From Flavobacterium sp. Root420 (lineage in GTDB: Bacteria; Bacteroidota; Bacteroidia; Flavobacteriales; Flavobacteriaceae), in NCBI RefSeq assembly GCF_001427905.1, contig NZ_LMEF01000030.1:278551-342550 (forward strand): 64,000 nt of DNA, written 5' to 3'. Numbering within the stretch: position 1 is the first letter of the stretch; every line of letters begins with the position of its first letter. Of the stretch, positions 8,056 to 16,535 are shown piece by piece. A program made the position numbers and the translations under genes. Under the pieces are notes generated by a model. That model saw only the letters and a list, made by a program, of their open reading frames with translations, had not been told where the DNA came from and ran no database searches.

Positions 8056-8883
8056 TTATTTCTTAGTTACGAATGAAGTAATTAACTGAGAAGCAACAAT
8101 ATCCTCCATTTCAAATAAATTTTCATCTTCTCCAGTCAAATTTGATTCAGCGTAAGAAAATAATTTCCAACGTTTTTTATGATATTCTAAGGCTGTTAAA
8201 TTTTCAACCCAATCCCCGGAATTTAAATATAAAGTTGATCCGTGTTTGTTTTCTATAGTAGCGATTTTTGGCTCGTGAATATGTCCGCAAATTACATAAT
8301 CGTATTTTTTTTCTATTGCTAAATCGGTTGCCGTGGTTTCAAAATCAGAAATAAACTTAACTGCTTTTTTTACACTGGCCTTTATTTTTTTAGAAAAGGA
8401 ATAAGGTTCACGACCTAATTTTGCTAAACACCAATTGGCAAATCGATTGCTCAGGATTAAATAATCGTACCCTAAACCACCTAATTTTGCAATCCATTTG
8501 GAGTGCTGTACAGAAGCATCAAACACATCTCCATGAAAAATCCAGGCTTTTTTATCGTCTAAATCTAAAACTAGTTTATCTAACAAGGCAAAATTTCCCA
8601 TATTCATATCGCTGAATTTACGGAGGATTTCATCGTGATTTCCGGTGATGTAATACACTTTTGTGCCTTTAGTAGCCATTCCGATAATTCGCTGAATAAC
8701 TCTTAAATGCGCTTTAGGGAAATATGATTTTCTAAATTGCCAGGCATCAATAATGTCGCCGTTTAAGACTAAAGTTTTAGGTTTAATGCTTGATAAATAG
8801 TTGTTTAGTTCTTTGGCATGGCTTCCGTATGTTCCTAAATGAACATCTGAAAGAATAACCAATTCGACATTTCTTTTTTTCAA
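8056..8883 (-). CDS. Calcineurin-type metallophosphoesterase, LpxH-like
   Basis: The 275-residue cytoplasmic protein has all dimetal phosphoesterase motifs: SDVHLG (D13), NGDIIDAW (D43), GNHDE (81-85), HGDVFD (about 117) and GHIHEP (200-205). In Bacteroidetes such proteins are annotated as UDP-2,3-diacylglucosamine diphosphatase, which hydrolyses the pyrophosphate of UDP-diacylglucosamine in lipid A synthesis. A role in lipid A is plausible but not shown by context, since neighbours are unrelated. A general phosphoesterase cannot be excluded. Confidence 0.8.
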   Translation of the reverse strand: MKKRNVELVILSDVHLGTYGSHAKELNNYLSSIKPKTLVLNGDIIDAWQFRKSYFPKAHLRVIQRIIGMATKGTKVYYITGNHDEILRKFSDMNMGNFALLDKLVLDLDDKKAWIFHGDVFDASVQHSKWIAKLGGLGYDYLILSNRFANWCLAKLGREPYSFSKKIKASVKKAVKFISDFETTATDLAIEKKYDYVICGHIHEPKIATIENKHGSTLYLNSGDWVENLTALEYHKKRWKLFSYAESNLTGEDENLFEMEDIVASQLITSFVTKK

Positions 8884-9047
8884 TTTTTCTTAATTTGAAG
8901 TTTAGCAAATAAAAGAAAACTGAAATGGTTTTGCTTTATCAAAAGGTTATCAATTTGGCTTCAATTTTAATAAATTATGATTTTTAGGCAACTTAACCTT
9001 TACTTAATAATACCAACTTTAAATTTTTTAATTTAATTCATAAAACT

Positions 9048-9055
9048 TACATTTG
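9048..9055 (+). promoter_or_regulatory. Putative -7 box (TACATTTG) for aroC
   Basis: There is an exact TAnnTTTG match 16 bases before the ATG at 9072. No TTG -33 element is seen at the expected spacing. Confidence 0.45.
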
Positions 9056-9071
9056 CTCAAAACAAATTACA

Positions 9072-10130
9072 ATGGCAGGAAATAGCTACGGCACCCTATA
9101 TAAAGTTACAACATTTGGAGAATCTCATGGTGAAGCTTTAGGCGGAATTATTGATGGATGTCCATCAGGAATACAACTTGATTTAGAAGCAATTGAAGTT
9201 GAAATGTCCCGAAGAAAACCAGGACAATCGGCAATTGTAACGCAAAGAAAAGAACCAGACGCAGTTCAGTTTTTATCTGGAATTTTTGAAGGAAAAACAA
9301 CCGGAACTCCAATTGGTTTTATTATCCCAAATACCAATCAAAAATCAGATGATTATTCGCATATTAAAGATAATTACAGACCAAGTCATGCCGATTACGT
9401 ATACGATCAAAAATATGGTTTTCGTGACTATCGCGGAGGTGGAAGAAGTTCTGCAAGAGAAACCGCTAGTAGAGTAGTAGCAGGTGCCATTGCTAAACAA
9501 ATGTTGCCTGAGATTAAAATTAATGCTTACGTTTCTTCTGTTGGGCCAATTCATTTGGATACTCCTTATCAGGATTTGGATTTTTCAAAAATTGAAAGTA
9601 ATCCTGTTCGTTGTCCTGATGAAAAATCGGCTGCAATTATGGAAGAATATATTCGCGATATCCGTAAACAAGGGGACACTGTCGGGGGCGTTGTTTCTTG
9701 TGTAATTCAGAACGTTCCGGTTGGTCTAGGCGAACCAGTTTTTGATAAATTGCACGCGGAACTTGGTAAAGCAATGCTTTCTATCAATGCGGTAAAAGGT
9801 TTTGAATACGGAAGTGGATTTTCAGGATCTGAAATGAAAGGAAGTGAGCACAATGACTTATATAATCCTGACGGAACTACAAAAACAAATCTTTCTGGCG
9901 GAATTCAGGGTGGAATCAGTAACGGTATGGATATCTACTTTAGAGTAGCCTTCAAACCTGTTGCAACTATCATGCAGACCCAGGATTCATTAGATAATAA
10001 AGGAAATATTACGCCAATGACAGGTAAAGGCCGTCATGATCCGTGTGTAGTACCTCGTGCAGTGCCAATTGTTGAGGCAATGGCGGCGATTGTTTTGGCT
10101 GATTTTTATTTGATCAACAAAACATATTAA
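9072..10130 (+). CDS. aroC: Chorismate synthase AroC
   Basis: The 352-residue enzyme converts 5-enolpyruvylshikimate-3-phosphate to chorismate using reduced FMN, the last step of the shikimate pathway. Family signatures are visible: the N-terminal FGESHGEALGGIIDGCPSG, the RPSHADYVYDQKYG segment, the FMN-binding GGGRSSARETASRV and the C-terminal RHDPCVVPRAVPIVEAMAA. Length and start are typical. The gene stands apart from other aromatic amino acid genes. The symporter gene follows 53 bases later. Confidence 0.97.
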   Translation: MAGNSYGTLYKVTTFGESHGEALGGIIDGCPSGIQLDLEAIEVEMSRRKPGQSAIVTQRKEPDAVQFLSGIFEGKTTGTPIGFIIPNTNQKSDDYSHIKDNYRPSHADYVYDQKYGFRDYRGGGRSSARETASRVVAGAIAKQMLPEIKINAYVSSVGPIHLDTPYQDLDFSKIESNPVRCPDEKSAAIMEEYIRDIRKQGDTVGGVVSCVIQNVPVGLGEPVFDKLHAELGKAMLSINAVKGFEYGSGFSGSEMKGSEHNDLYNPDGTTKTNLSGGIQGGISNGMDIYFRVAFKPVATIMQTQDSLDNKGNITPMTGKGRHDPCVVPRAVPIVEAMAAIVLADFYLINKTY

Positions 10131-10183
10131 TAAAAGTTAAGGCAGTGAGGGTCTTAATATTTTAATTTAAAACAAACAAATTA

Positions 10184-11473
10184 ATGCAGCAAATTACAGA
10201 AACCAAAAAAAAATCATTTCTTTCAGGACTAACCGGGCAAATTATAATAGCAATGGTTCTTGGAGCTACTTTAGGAATTATATTACACAATTATATTTCG
10301 CCTGAAGCAGCGCAATCGTTTAGCAATAAAATAAAAATGCTGGCTACCGTATTTATACGATTGGTACAAATGATTATTTCGCCTTTAGTATTTACCACTT
10401 TAGTAGTTGGAATTGCTAAACTTGGAGATATAAAAACGGTTGGAAGAATTGGAGGAAAGGCGCTTGGATGGTTTTTTACAGCTTCTTTTATATCCTTATT
10501 AATTGGTTTGTTTTATGTGAATATCTTAGAGCCAGGAGTGGGTTTGAAATTAGATCATGTCGACATGGCAGCAGCCTCAGAAGTAACGGGTAAAACTAAA
10601 ATACTTTCTTTTGAGAATTTTGTTGAGCATATAGTTCCTAAAAGTATTTTTGAAGCAATGGCAACTAATGAGATTTTACAGATTGTAATATTCTCAATCT
10701 TTTTTGGATTAGCGGCAGCTTCATTAGGAAGTACTGTAAAGCCAGTAATTAATGCATTAGATAAAGCGTCGCATATTGTTTTGAAAATGGTAAATTATGT
10801 AATGAACTTTGCTCCAATTGGAGTTTTTGGAGCCATTGCGGGTGTATTTGCTGTTAGAGATGCTGAGGAATTAGTAATTACCTATTTTAAATTCTTTGGA
10901 TCGTTCTTAATAGGAATCAGTACATTATGGGTTATTTTAATAGCAATTGGTTATATTTTCCTGAAAGGAAGAATGACAGAGTTATTAAGACGTATTATTG
11001 GACCATTGGCAATTGCTTTTGGAACAACAAGTAGTGAGGCTGTTTTTCCAAAATTAACGGAGGAATTGGAAGAGTTTGGTGTAAAAGATAAAATCGTATC
11101 TTTTATGTTACCGCTTGGATATTCTTTTAATCTGGATGGAAGTATGATGTACATGACTTTTGCCAGTATATTCATCGCGCAATTTTATGGAGTTCATTTA
11201 GATATAGGCACCCAGATGGTTATGCTTTTGGTTTTAATGTTAACCAGTAAAGGAATTGCAGGTGTTCCAAGAGCTAGTTTAGTGGTGGTTGCGGCAACAT
11301 GTGGTATGTTTGATATTCCGGTTGAAGGAATCGCATTAATTTTGCCTATTGATCACTTTTGTGATATGTTTAGAAGTGCTACAAATGTTTTAGGAAATGC
11401 TCTTGCAACTTCTGTAGTTGGGCAATGGGAAAATAATAAAGAAGAGAATTTAAAGATTGTAGAAGAAAACTAA
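10184..11473 (+). CDS. Dicarboxylate/amino acid:cation symporter (SDF/DAACS family)
   Basis: The 429-residue inner-membrane protein has the DctA/GltP fold. The N-terminal helices are followed by the serine-rich AFGTTSSEAVFPKLTEELE (tip of hairpin HP1), the NLDGSMMYMT segment of the unwound TM7 and DHFCDMFRSATNVLGNA in TM8, which binds substrate and sodium or proton. It probably imports glutamate, aspartate or C4-dicarboxylates. Which of these is taken up cannot be decided. A strong terminator follows. Confidence 0.92.
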   Translation: MQQITETKKKSFLSGLTGQIIIAMVLGATLGIILHNYISPEAAQSFSNKIKMLATVFIRLVQMIISPLVFTTLVVGIAKLGDIKTVGRIGGKALGWFFTASFISLLIGLFYVNILEPGVGLKLDHVDMAAASEVTGKTKILSFENFVEHIVPKSIFEAMATNEILQIVIFSIFFGLAAASLGSTVKPVINALDKASHIVLKMVNYVMNFAPIGVFGAIAGVFAVRDAEELVITYFKFFGSFLIGISTLWVILIAIGYIFLKGRMTELLRRIIGPLAIAFGTTSSEAVFPKLTEELEEFGVKDKIVSFMLPLGYSFNLDGSMMYMTFASIFIAQFYGVHLDIGTQMVMLLVLMLTSKGIAGVPRASLVVVAATCGMFDIPVEGIALILPIDHFCDMFRSATNVLGNALATSVVGQWENNKEENLKIVEEN

Positions 11474-11490
11474 TTTACTTCTTTCGAAAT

Positions 11491-11528
11491 AAAAAGCCGT
11501 AACAGATTTAATTTGTTACGGCTTTTTT
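11491..11528 (+). terminator. Rho-independent terminator
   Basis: The stem AAAAGCCGTAACA / TGTTACGGCTTTT with an interior loop and trailing T run lies 18 bases after the symporter stop. Confidence 0.85.
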
Positions 11529-11576
11529 ATATTAATGTTTTAACAGAATAATACCAAAAAATTAAACTGCTACTTT

Positions 11577-11686
11577 TTATTTTATAACAGCTTTATCCTC
11601 AGTAGTTTTCTTGCCTTTTATTGTTTTTTGTTGTGCTTTAGTCAATTTTTCTGTTTCTTCGAATTTTAAAAAAAAAATTCTAACAT
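11577..11686 (-). pseudogene. Frameshifted bacteriocin-like leader peptide gene (candidate)
   Basis: On the minus strand an ATG at 11686 begins MLEFFF and then stops, because a run of ten T is one base short. Adding one T gives a 36-residue peptide containing LKFEETEKLTKAQQKTIKG before a Lys/Thr-rich tail and TAA at 11577-11579. The L-T-K-x-Q-Q-K-x-I-x-G pattern resembles N-terminal leaders of small flavobacterial bacteriocin/lanthipeptide-like peptides (usually ending GG), known to me from family memory. No modification or export genes are nearby. It could be a dead relic, a slippage-controlled gene or a homopolymer sequencing error. Confidence 0.4.
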
Positions 11687-11805
11687 ATTTTTTAATTTTC
11701 TTATTAGGTATGCTAATGTTTTTAAGGCTTAATCTAAAAAATAAACAGATTATTGAATCTGAATTTTATTAAAATAATACGCTGTTTTTTATTATGATAA
11801 TAATG

Positions 11806-11813
11806 TATATTTG
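11806..11813 (+). promoter_or_regulatory. Putative -7 box (TATATTTG) for the hybrid kinase gene
   Basis: There is an exact TAnnTTTG match 19 bases before the ATG at 11833. The region upstream is A+T-rich without a clear TTG element. Confidence 0.5.
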
Positions 11814-11832
11814 AATAAACGTACTAGTACCT

Positions 11833-14019
11833 ATGCCTCATTATAGATTTTGTTTTTTTATTTTTATTTTTCTAAATATATTTTGTCATGAGTTATCAGC
11901 TCAGGCTAATACTGTGTCACTTGCAAAAGTTAAAGATTTAACACAAAAGGCTTGTGATTATTTAGATGAAACTAATTATGAAAAATCATTACAGAAGTCT
12001 GGAATGGCCCTCCAATATGCATTTGATTTAAAAAATGACACTTTGATTTCGAGGAATTACAATATAATTGCAATTAATTTTCATGATTTAGGCGAAGTTG
12101 ATAAGGCAGTTTTTTTTTACAACAAAGCATTAGCTTACGCAGAAAGATCTAATATTGTTAGTTTAAGAATGATGATAACTAGCAATTTAGGGAACTTATT
12201 CTTTTTCGAAAAAAAATTATATGGCACCGGAATTACCTATTACAAGGAATCATTAAAATTTGGCAAGCAACAAAAATATTTAAAAGAAATCGCTATAACA
12301 AACCTTAACATAGTTTGGTCGTATTTCAAGATTGAAAATTATAAAGAAGGTTTGCCTTACTTACGTTACATTAATAAACATCAGAATGATTTAGAGGGGA
12401 AATCAAATGATATTGCCTTGAATTTTTTAAACGGAATGTACTGGGCAAATGAAAATAATGCTGTTAAGGCAAATGAGTATTTTTTAAAAGCTATTTCTGT
12501 TGGCGAATCTAAAGATGAAAAAACAGATTTGATATATGCATATTTAGAGTATTCGAAATTTTTAAACAAGATTGGTAAATCGGAAGAAGCATATAAAAAT
12601 CTGCTCTCATATAGCAAAATCAGGGATGAATTGACTGATAAAGAGAAGCTCAAAAGAGCTTCTATAGCAGGATTTAATCGTGAATTAGATGAGTACAAAA
12701 GAGAGATTGATAAAATAGAAAATGAAAAAATTGAGCAATATCGCAGTCTTAAAAAATCAAGGATAATTGTCGTTCTATTTGTTATTATTTCTTTAATTTT
12801 CTTATTGCTAATTATCACCTTAATTAAAAACATTCGGTTAAAGAAGAAGGCAAATATAGAGCTTTTACAAGCGAAGGAAATTGCAGAGGAGGCTTCTCTG
12901 CTCAAAACGCAATTTATTTCGACTATAAGTCATGAATTGCGCACACCTTTGTATGGTGTTGTTGGTATAACAAATATGTTATTGGAAGAACATAAGGAAT
13001 TGTCGCAAAGCCAGCATCTGAGTTCCTTAAAGTTTTCGGCCCGATATTTACTTTCTTTGGTAAATGATATTTTGCAGATTAATAAAATTGAAGAAAATAG
13101 AGTTATTCTTGAAAATCTGACATTCAATATCTCAGATGAAATAATAATGATAAAAAATTCACTTTCTTTTCTTTCTCAAAAAAATAATAATAAAATTAAG
13201 ATCGATATTGATCCCTGCATTCCTGAATATTTGATTGGTGATAAATTAAGATTGGCTCAGATACTCATGAATTTGGTTAGTAATGCACTAAAATTCACGA
13301 AAGATGGTGAAGTAGAAATCATTGTAAAACTTAATAAAGTTGAAGAAAAAAAATATTTTTTAGAGTTTCATATTATAGATAATGGTGTTGGAATTGCAGT
13401 TGTAGATCAGAGTAAAATTTTTGAAAAATTTGTTCAGGTAGGAAGAAAAGAAGAGGACTATCAAGGGACAGGATTAGGATTAAGTATAGTAAAAAGGCTT
13501 TTGGGGCTTTTTGGAAGTACAATTAATCTGGAAAGTGATATTGGTGCGGGGACATCATTTTCATTTGTAATTCCATTTGAACATGATCCTCAAAAAACAA
13601 GAAAGATTATTGACGAAATAGAGGTGGATTTAACATCCAGTGAGGTTTATAAAATTTTAATTGTTGAGGATAATCTGATTAATCAACTAGTTACAAAAAA
13701 GATTATCGAAAAAAATAATTATGTCTGCGAAGTAGTTGATGACGGTTTTAAGGCTCTGGAAATTTTAGAAAAAGAAAATTTTGATCTAATTTTAATGGAC
13801 ATAAATATGCCTTTGATGAATGGATTTGAAACTACTAAAAGAATTCGTTTACAAGATATAAAGACTCCAATTGTAGCCTTAACTGCTTTTGATAAAGATG
13901 AAATAACAGATGAAGCAATTTCAGCTGGAATAAATGATATTATAGTGAAACCGTTTGAACCCGTTAAACTATTTAAAATTATCAGTTACTTAATAAAAGA
14001 AACAAAAAACGTTGGTTAA
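11833..14019 (+). CDS. TPR-containing hybrid sensor histidine kinase / response regulator
   Basis: The 728-residue protein has a signal sequence (about 1-24), periplasmic TPR-like helical repeats (about 30-290), a coiled coil, one transmembrane helix (about 313-335) and a HisKA domain with H367 in ISHELRTPLYGVVG. An HATPase domain (N-box LMNLVSNALKFTKDGE, then GTGLGLSIVKRL) and a C-terminal receiver domain with phosphoacceptor D656 (LILMDINMPLMNG) follow. There is no DNA-binding domain, so the phosphoryl group is probably relayed onward or the receiver acts by protein contact. No partner regulator gene is adjacent. The signal sensed by the TPR domain is unknown. Confidence 0.93.
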   Translation: MPHYRFCFFIFIFLNIFCHELSAQANTVSLAKVKDLTQKACDYLDETNYEKSLQKSGMALQYAFDLKNDTLISRNYNIIAINFHDLGEVDKAVFFYNKALAYAERSNIVSLRMMITSNLGNLFFFEKKLYGTGITYYKESLKFGKQQKYLKEIAITNLNIVWSYFKIENYKEGLPYLRYINKHQNDLEGKSNDIALNFLNGMYWANENNAVKANEYFLKAISVGESKDEKTDLIYAYLEYSKFLNKIGKSEEAYKNLLSYSKIRDELTDKEKLKRASIAGFNRELDEYKREIDKIENEKIEQYRSLKKSRIIVVLFVIISLIFLLLIITLIKNIRLKKKANIELLQAKEIAEEASLLKTQFISTISHELRTPLYGVVGITNMLLEEHKELSQSQHLSSLKFSARYLLSLVNDILQINKIEENRVILENLTFNISDEIIMIKNSLSFLSQKNNNKIKIDIDPCIPEYLIGDKLRLAQILMNLVSNALKFTKDGEVEIIVKLNKVEEKKYFLEFHIIDNGVGIAVVDQSKIFEKFVQVGRKEEDYQGTGLGLSIVKRLLGLFGSTINLESDIGAGTSFSFVIPFEHDPQKTRKIIDEIEVDLTSSEVYKILIVEDNLINQLVTKKIIEKNNYVCEVVDDGFKALEILEKENFDLILMDINMPLMNGFETTKRIRLQDIKTPIVALTAFDKDEITDEAISAGINDIIVKPFEPVKLFKIISYLIKETKNVG

Positions 14020-14034
14020 TACCAACGTTTTTTG
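14005..14034. terminator. Bidirectional terminator overlapping both convergent stop codons
   Basis: The perfect stem AAAAAACGTTGG / CCAACGTTTTTT has loop TTAATA. The plus-strand stop TAA (14017-14019) and the minus-strand stop (14016-14018) both lie in the loop, so the stem encodes the last residues of both proteins. Confidence 0.85.
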
Positions 14035-15266
14035 TTTTGCTTAGAAGCATTTGATTTTCTTGATTTATGAGCCCCTCCGCTTCGGTTAGAATTTTTTGGT
14101 TTTTCTGCTGCTGCTTCCGGACTTCCGGAATGCCACGGATAAGGATGATCAGTAATTATTTTTACATCTACTTTTATTAGTTTTTGAATGTCTTTCCAAT
14201 AAGGTTCTTCATCTTTACCACAAAAGGAAATCGCAATTCCCCCATTTCCTGCACGTCCGGTTCTACCAATTCGGTGAACGTAGGTCTCAGGGATATTTGG
14301 TAAATCAAAGTTGATTACAAATGGCAATTGATCGATATCGATTCCTCTTGCAGCAATATCTGTTGCAACAAGAACACCAACTTCTTTATTTTTAAAGGCA
14401 TCCAGAACACGTTGTCTTGCATTTTGCGATTTGTCACCGTGAATTGCTTCTGCCGGAATATCTTTTTTACGAAGCGCTTTTACAACATTATCAGCACCAT
14501 GTTTGGTTCTTGAAAAAACAAGCACATTTGATAAGTTTTCGTTTTTTATTAAATGATATAATAAATTTCTTTTCTCTGTTTTTTCAACAAAATAAACACG
14601 TTGTTCTACAGTTTCAGCCGTTGATGAAACTGGTGAGACTTCTACTTTTGCCGGATCTTGCAAGAACATTTCAGCCAGTTCACGAATCGCAATTGGCATC
14701 GTCGCAGAGAATAATAAAGTCTGGCGGTTTTTAGGAGTTAATTTCACGATCTTTTTCACATCGTTTATAAATCCCATATCCAGCATCTGATCAGCTTCAT
14801 CTAAAACCAAAGTATGTAAATGGTCCAAATCTAGAAATCCCTGTTTTTGTAAATCCAGTAATCTTCCCGGAGTTGCGACCAAAATGTCAACACCACTTTT
14901 TAAGGTGTCAACTTGTGGATTTTGAGAAACTCCACCAAAAATGGTTAACTGTGTTAAATTGGTATATTTGGCATAAGTGTCAAAACTCTGTCCAATTTGA
15001 ACCGCTAACTCACGTGTTGGTGTAACTATAAGGGCACGAATTACTTTGGCTTTTTTTGTGGAACCTACAATTCGATGTAACTGATGTATAATTGGAATAG
15101 CAAATGCCGCTGTTTTCCCTGTACCTGTTTGCGCACATCCAATTAAATCTCTTCCTGATAAAACGATCGGGATAGATTGTTCCTGAATGGGAGTAGGGTT
15201 TAGGTAGCCTTCTTCAAATACGGCTTTTTGTATACTTTTTGAAAGTGATAAATCTTCGAATAACAT
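14016..15266 (-). CDS. DEAD-box RNA helicase, RhlE-like
   Basis: The 416-residue ATP-dependent RNA helicase carries the full motif set: Q motif (NPTPIQEQSIP), motif I AQTGTGKT, motif Ia PTRELAVQ, GG and TPGRLLD, motif II VLDEAD, motif III SAT, motif IV region VLVFSRT, motif V ATDIAARGIDID and motif VI HRIGRTGRAG. The C-terminal tail is short, basic and Ser/Asn/Lys-rich, as in RhlE-type proteins that aid ribosome assembly and RNA decay. It converges on the hybrid kinase gene with a 4-base overlap. Cold induction is common in the family but not visible here. Confidence 0.93.
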   Translation of the reverse strand: MLFEDLSLSKSIQKAVFEEGYLNPTPIQEQSIPIVLSGRDLIGCAQTGTGKTAAFAIPIIHQLHRIVGSTKKAKVIRALIVTPTRELAVQIGQSFDTYAKYTNLTQLTIFGGVSQNPQVDTLKSGVDILVATPGRLLDLQKQGFLDLDHLHTLVLDEADQMLDMGFINDVKKIVKLTPKNRQTLLFSATMPIAIRELAEMFLQDPAKVEVSPVSSTAETVEQRVYFVEKTEKRNLLYHLIKNENLSNVLVFSRTKHGADNVVKALRKKDIPAEAIHGDKSQNARQRVLDAFKNKEVGVLVATDIAARGIDIDQLPFVINFDLPNIPETYVHRIGRTGRAGNGGIAISFCGKDEEPYWKDIQKLIKVDVKIITDHPYPWHSGSPEAAAEKPKNSNRSGGAHKSRKSNASKQNKKRWY

Positions 15267-15310
15267 ATCTTAGGTATTAAGATTTTAGTTTAAAGTACTA
15301 AAATTCTGTG

Positions 15311-15318
15311 CAAAGATA
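15311..15318 (-). promoter_or_regulatory. Putative -7 box (TATCTTTG) for the helicase gene
   Basis: On the minus strand TATCTTTG fits TAnnTTTG exactly, 44 bases upstream of the ATG at 15266. No -33 element is clear. Confidence 0.4.
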
Positions 15319-15401
15319 GACTTATTCAGCCAATCGTTTATTTGAATTGGGGTTTATTTGGGAAATACACTAATTTTTAGTTATTTAAATTTCAGTTAAG
15401 A

Positions 15402-16439
15402 TTAAATTTTTTCGTTGTTTGCCTTAATGAAATCGGTTATTAAATAGCCAATTAGTTTTCCTATTAAATTGTTGTTTGGAGAATCAGCTAAATCTGGTGC
15501 GCCTTCGCAAATATGTAAATAAGTAGCATTTTTATGTTGTCCGAAGAAAGACACAAACTGGCGCAATTCTTCTACTGAAAACCCACTAATGGTCATGGCG
15601 CTGCTGGCAATGTTTGGAATGGCATCCAAATCAATTTCAATACCAAAAGAATCATTTTTGATAAATTCTAAGGCCATAATCATTTCCTTGTTGAATTCTT
15701 TTTCTTTTCGAATGTTTACGCTGTCGTACGTATTATAACGAACACGATCTTCTAATTTTTTAATGATATCCAGAACACTTTTTGATGTATAATTCTCATG
15801 TAAACCAAAAATAAAATATTTTTTCAGGAAACCTTCTTCGTAAGCATATGAGAAGCCATTTCCGCTATGACGTCCTTCTAAAATTCTGAAATCAGAATGG
15901 GCATCAAAATTAATGGCGTTTATAGGTTTTCCTTTGGCTAAAGCCGAACCTTTTATATTTCCATAGGCATTGTTATGTCCTCCACCAATAATAATAGGAG
16001 TTTTTCCTGCTTTGACAATAGTAAAAATAATATGAGAAACTTCCTTGTCAATTTTTTCAACTAGCTGACTTAATTTTGAGCGGTCGTCGATGTCATTAAA
16101 ATCCAGATTTTCAACATCGCGCATTTCTTCGGCAACATTTATTTGGCCTAAAATAATAATCTGACTGCCTTTGCAAAAACGATTATGCTGAATATTAGCG
16201 ATACTTTTTATAGCACATTGCCATGCCGATGCTGCTCCGGGTCTGCCGTAATTTGCACGCACGCCAATATCTTCAGGAATTCCCAAAAGCACATATTTAG
16301 CCTCACTTTCTTTTAGAAAAGTAATTTTGTCAGCACCTTTCGGAATGACAATCATCTTCTCTCCAAACTTTATTTCACCACTTCGGTGGTTTGTGACTTT
16401 TGCTAAATCATTAACAGTAAAAGGAATTAATTTCTCCAT
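15402..16439 (-). CDS. hutG: Formimidoylglutamase / arginase-family hydrolase (HutG-like)
   Basis: The 345-residue ureohydrolase fold protein retains manganese ligand motifs GGGHNNAYG, NFDAHSDFR and EIDLDAIPN. In histidine degradation HutG hydrolyses N-formimidoyl-L-glutamate to glutamate and formamide. The specific call rests on the family and on hutI lying 1.1 kb away on the same strand. An agmatinase or arginase role is less likely because of the context. hutH and hutU are not in the window. The gene has its own promoter-like box at 16456 and is separated from hutI by an oppositely oriented gene. Confidence 0.8.
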   Translation of the reverse strand: MEKLIPFTVNDLAKVTNHRSGEIKFGEKMIVIPKGADKITFLKESEAKYVLLGIPEDIGVRANYGRPGAASAWQCAIKSIANIQHNRFCKGSQIIILGQINVAEEMRDVENLDFNDIDDRSKLSQLVEKIDKEVSHIIFTIVKAGKTPIIIGGGHNNAYGNIKGSALAKGKPINAINFDAHSDFRILEGRHSGNGFSYAYEEGFLKKYFIFGLHENYTSKSVLDIIKKLEDRVRYNTYDSVNIRKEKEFNKEMIMALEFIKNDSFGIEIDLDAIPNIASSAMTISGFSVEELRQFVSFFGQHKNATYLHICEGAPDLADSPNNNLIGKLIGYLITDFIKANNEKI

Positions 16440-16455
16440 AAAAAAAAATATTGCT

Positions 16456-16463
16456 CAAAAATA
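16456..16463 (-). promoter_or_regulatory. Putative -7 box (TATTTTTG) for hutG
   Basis: The minus-strand match to TAnnTTTG lies 16 bases upstream of the ATG at 16439. It sits in an A+T-rich stretch, so chance matches are possible. Confidence 0.35.
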
Positions 16464-16505
16464 ATATAATTGTATTAACTTACGTTATTAGGATATATTA
16501 ATTCT

Positions 16506-16513
16506 TAAATTTG
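16506..16513 (+). promoter_or_regulatory. Putative -7 box (TAAATTTG)
   Basis: There is an exact TAnnTTTG match 22 bases before the ATG at 16536. It lies back to back with the hutG promoter box, giving a divergent promoter region of about 100 bases. Confidence 0.45.
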
Positions 16514-16535
16514 TTTTTAAAGAAAATTATTAAAT

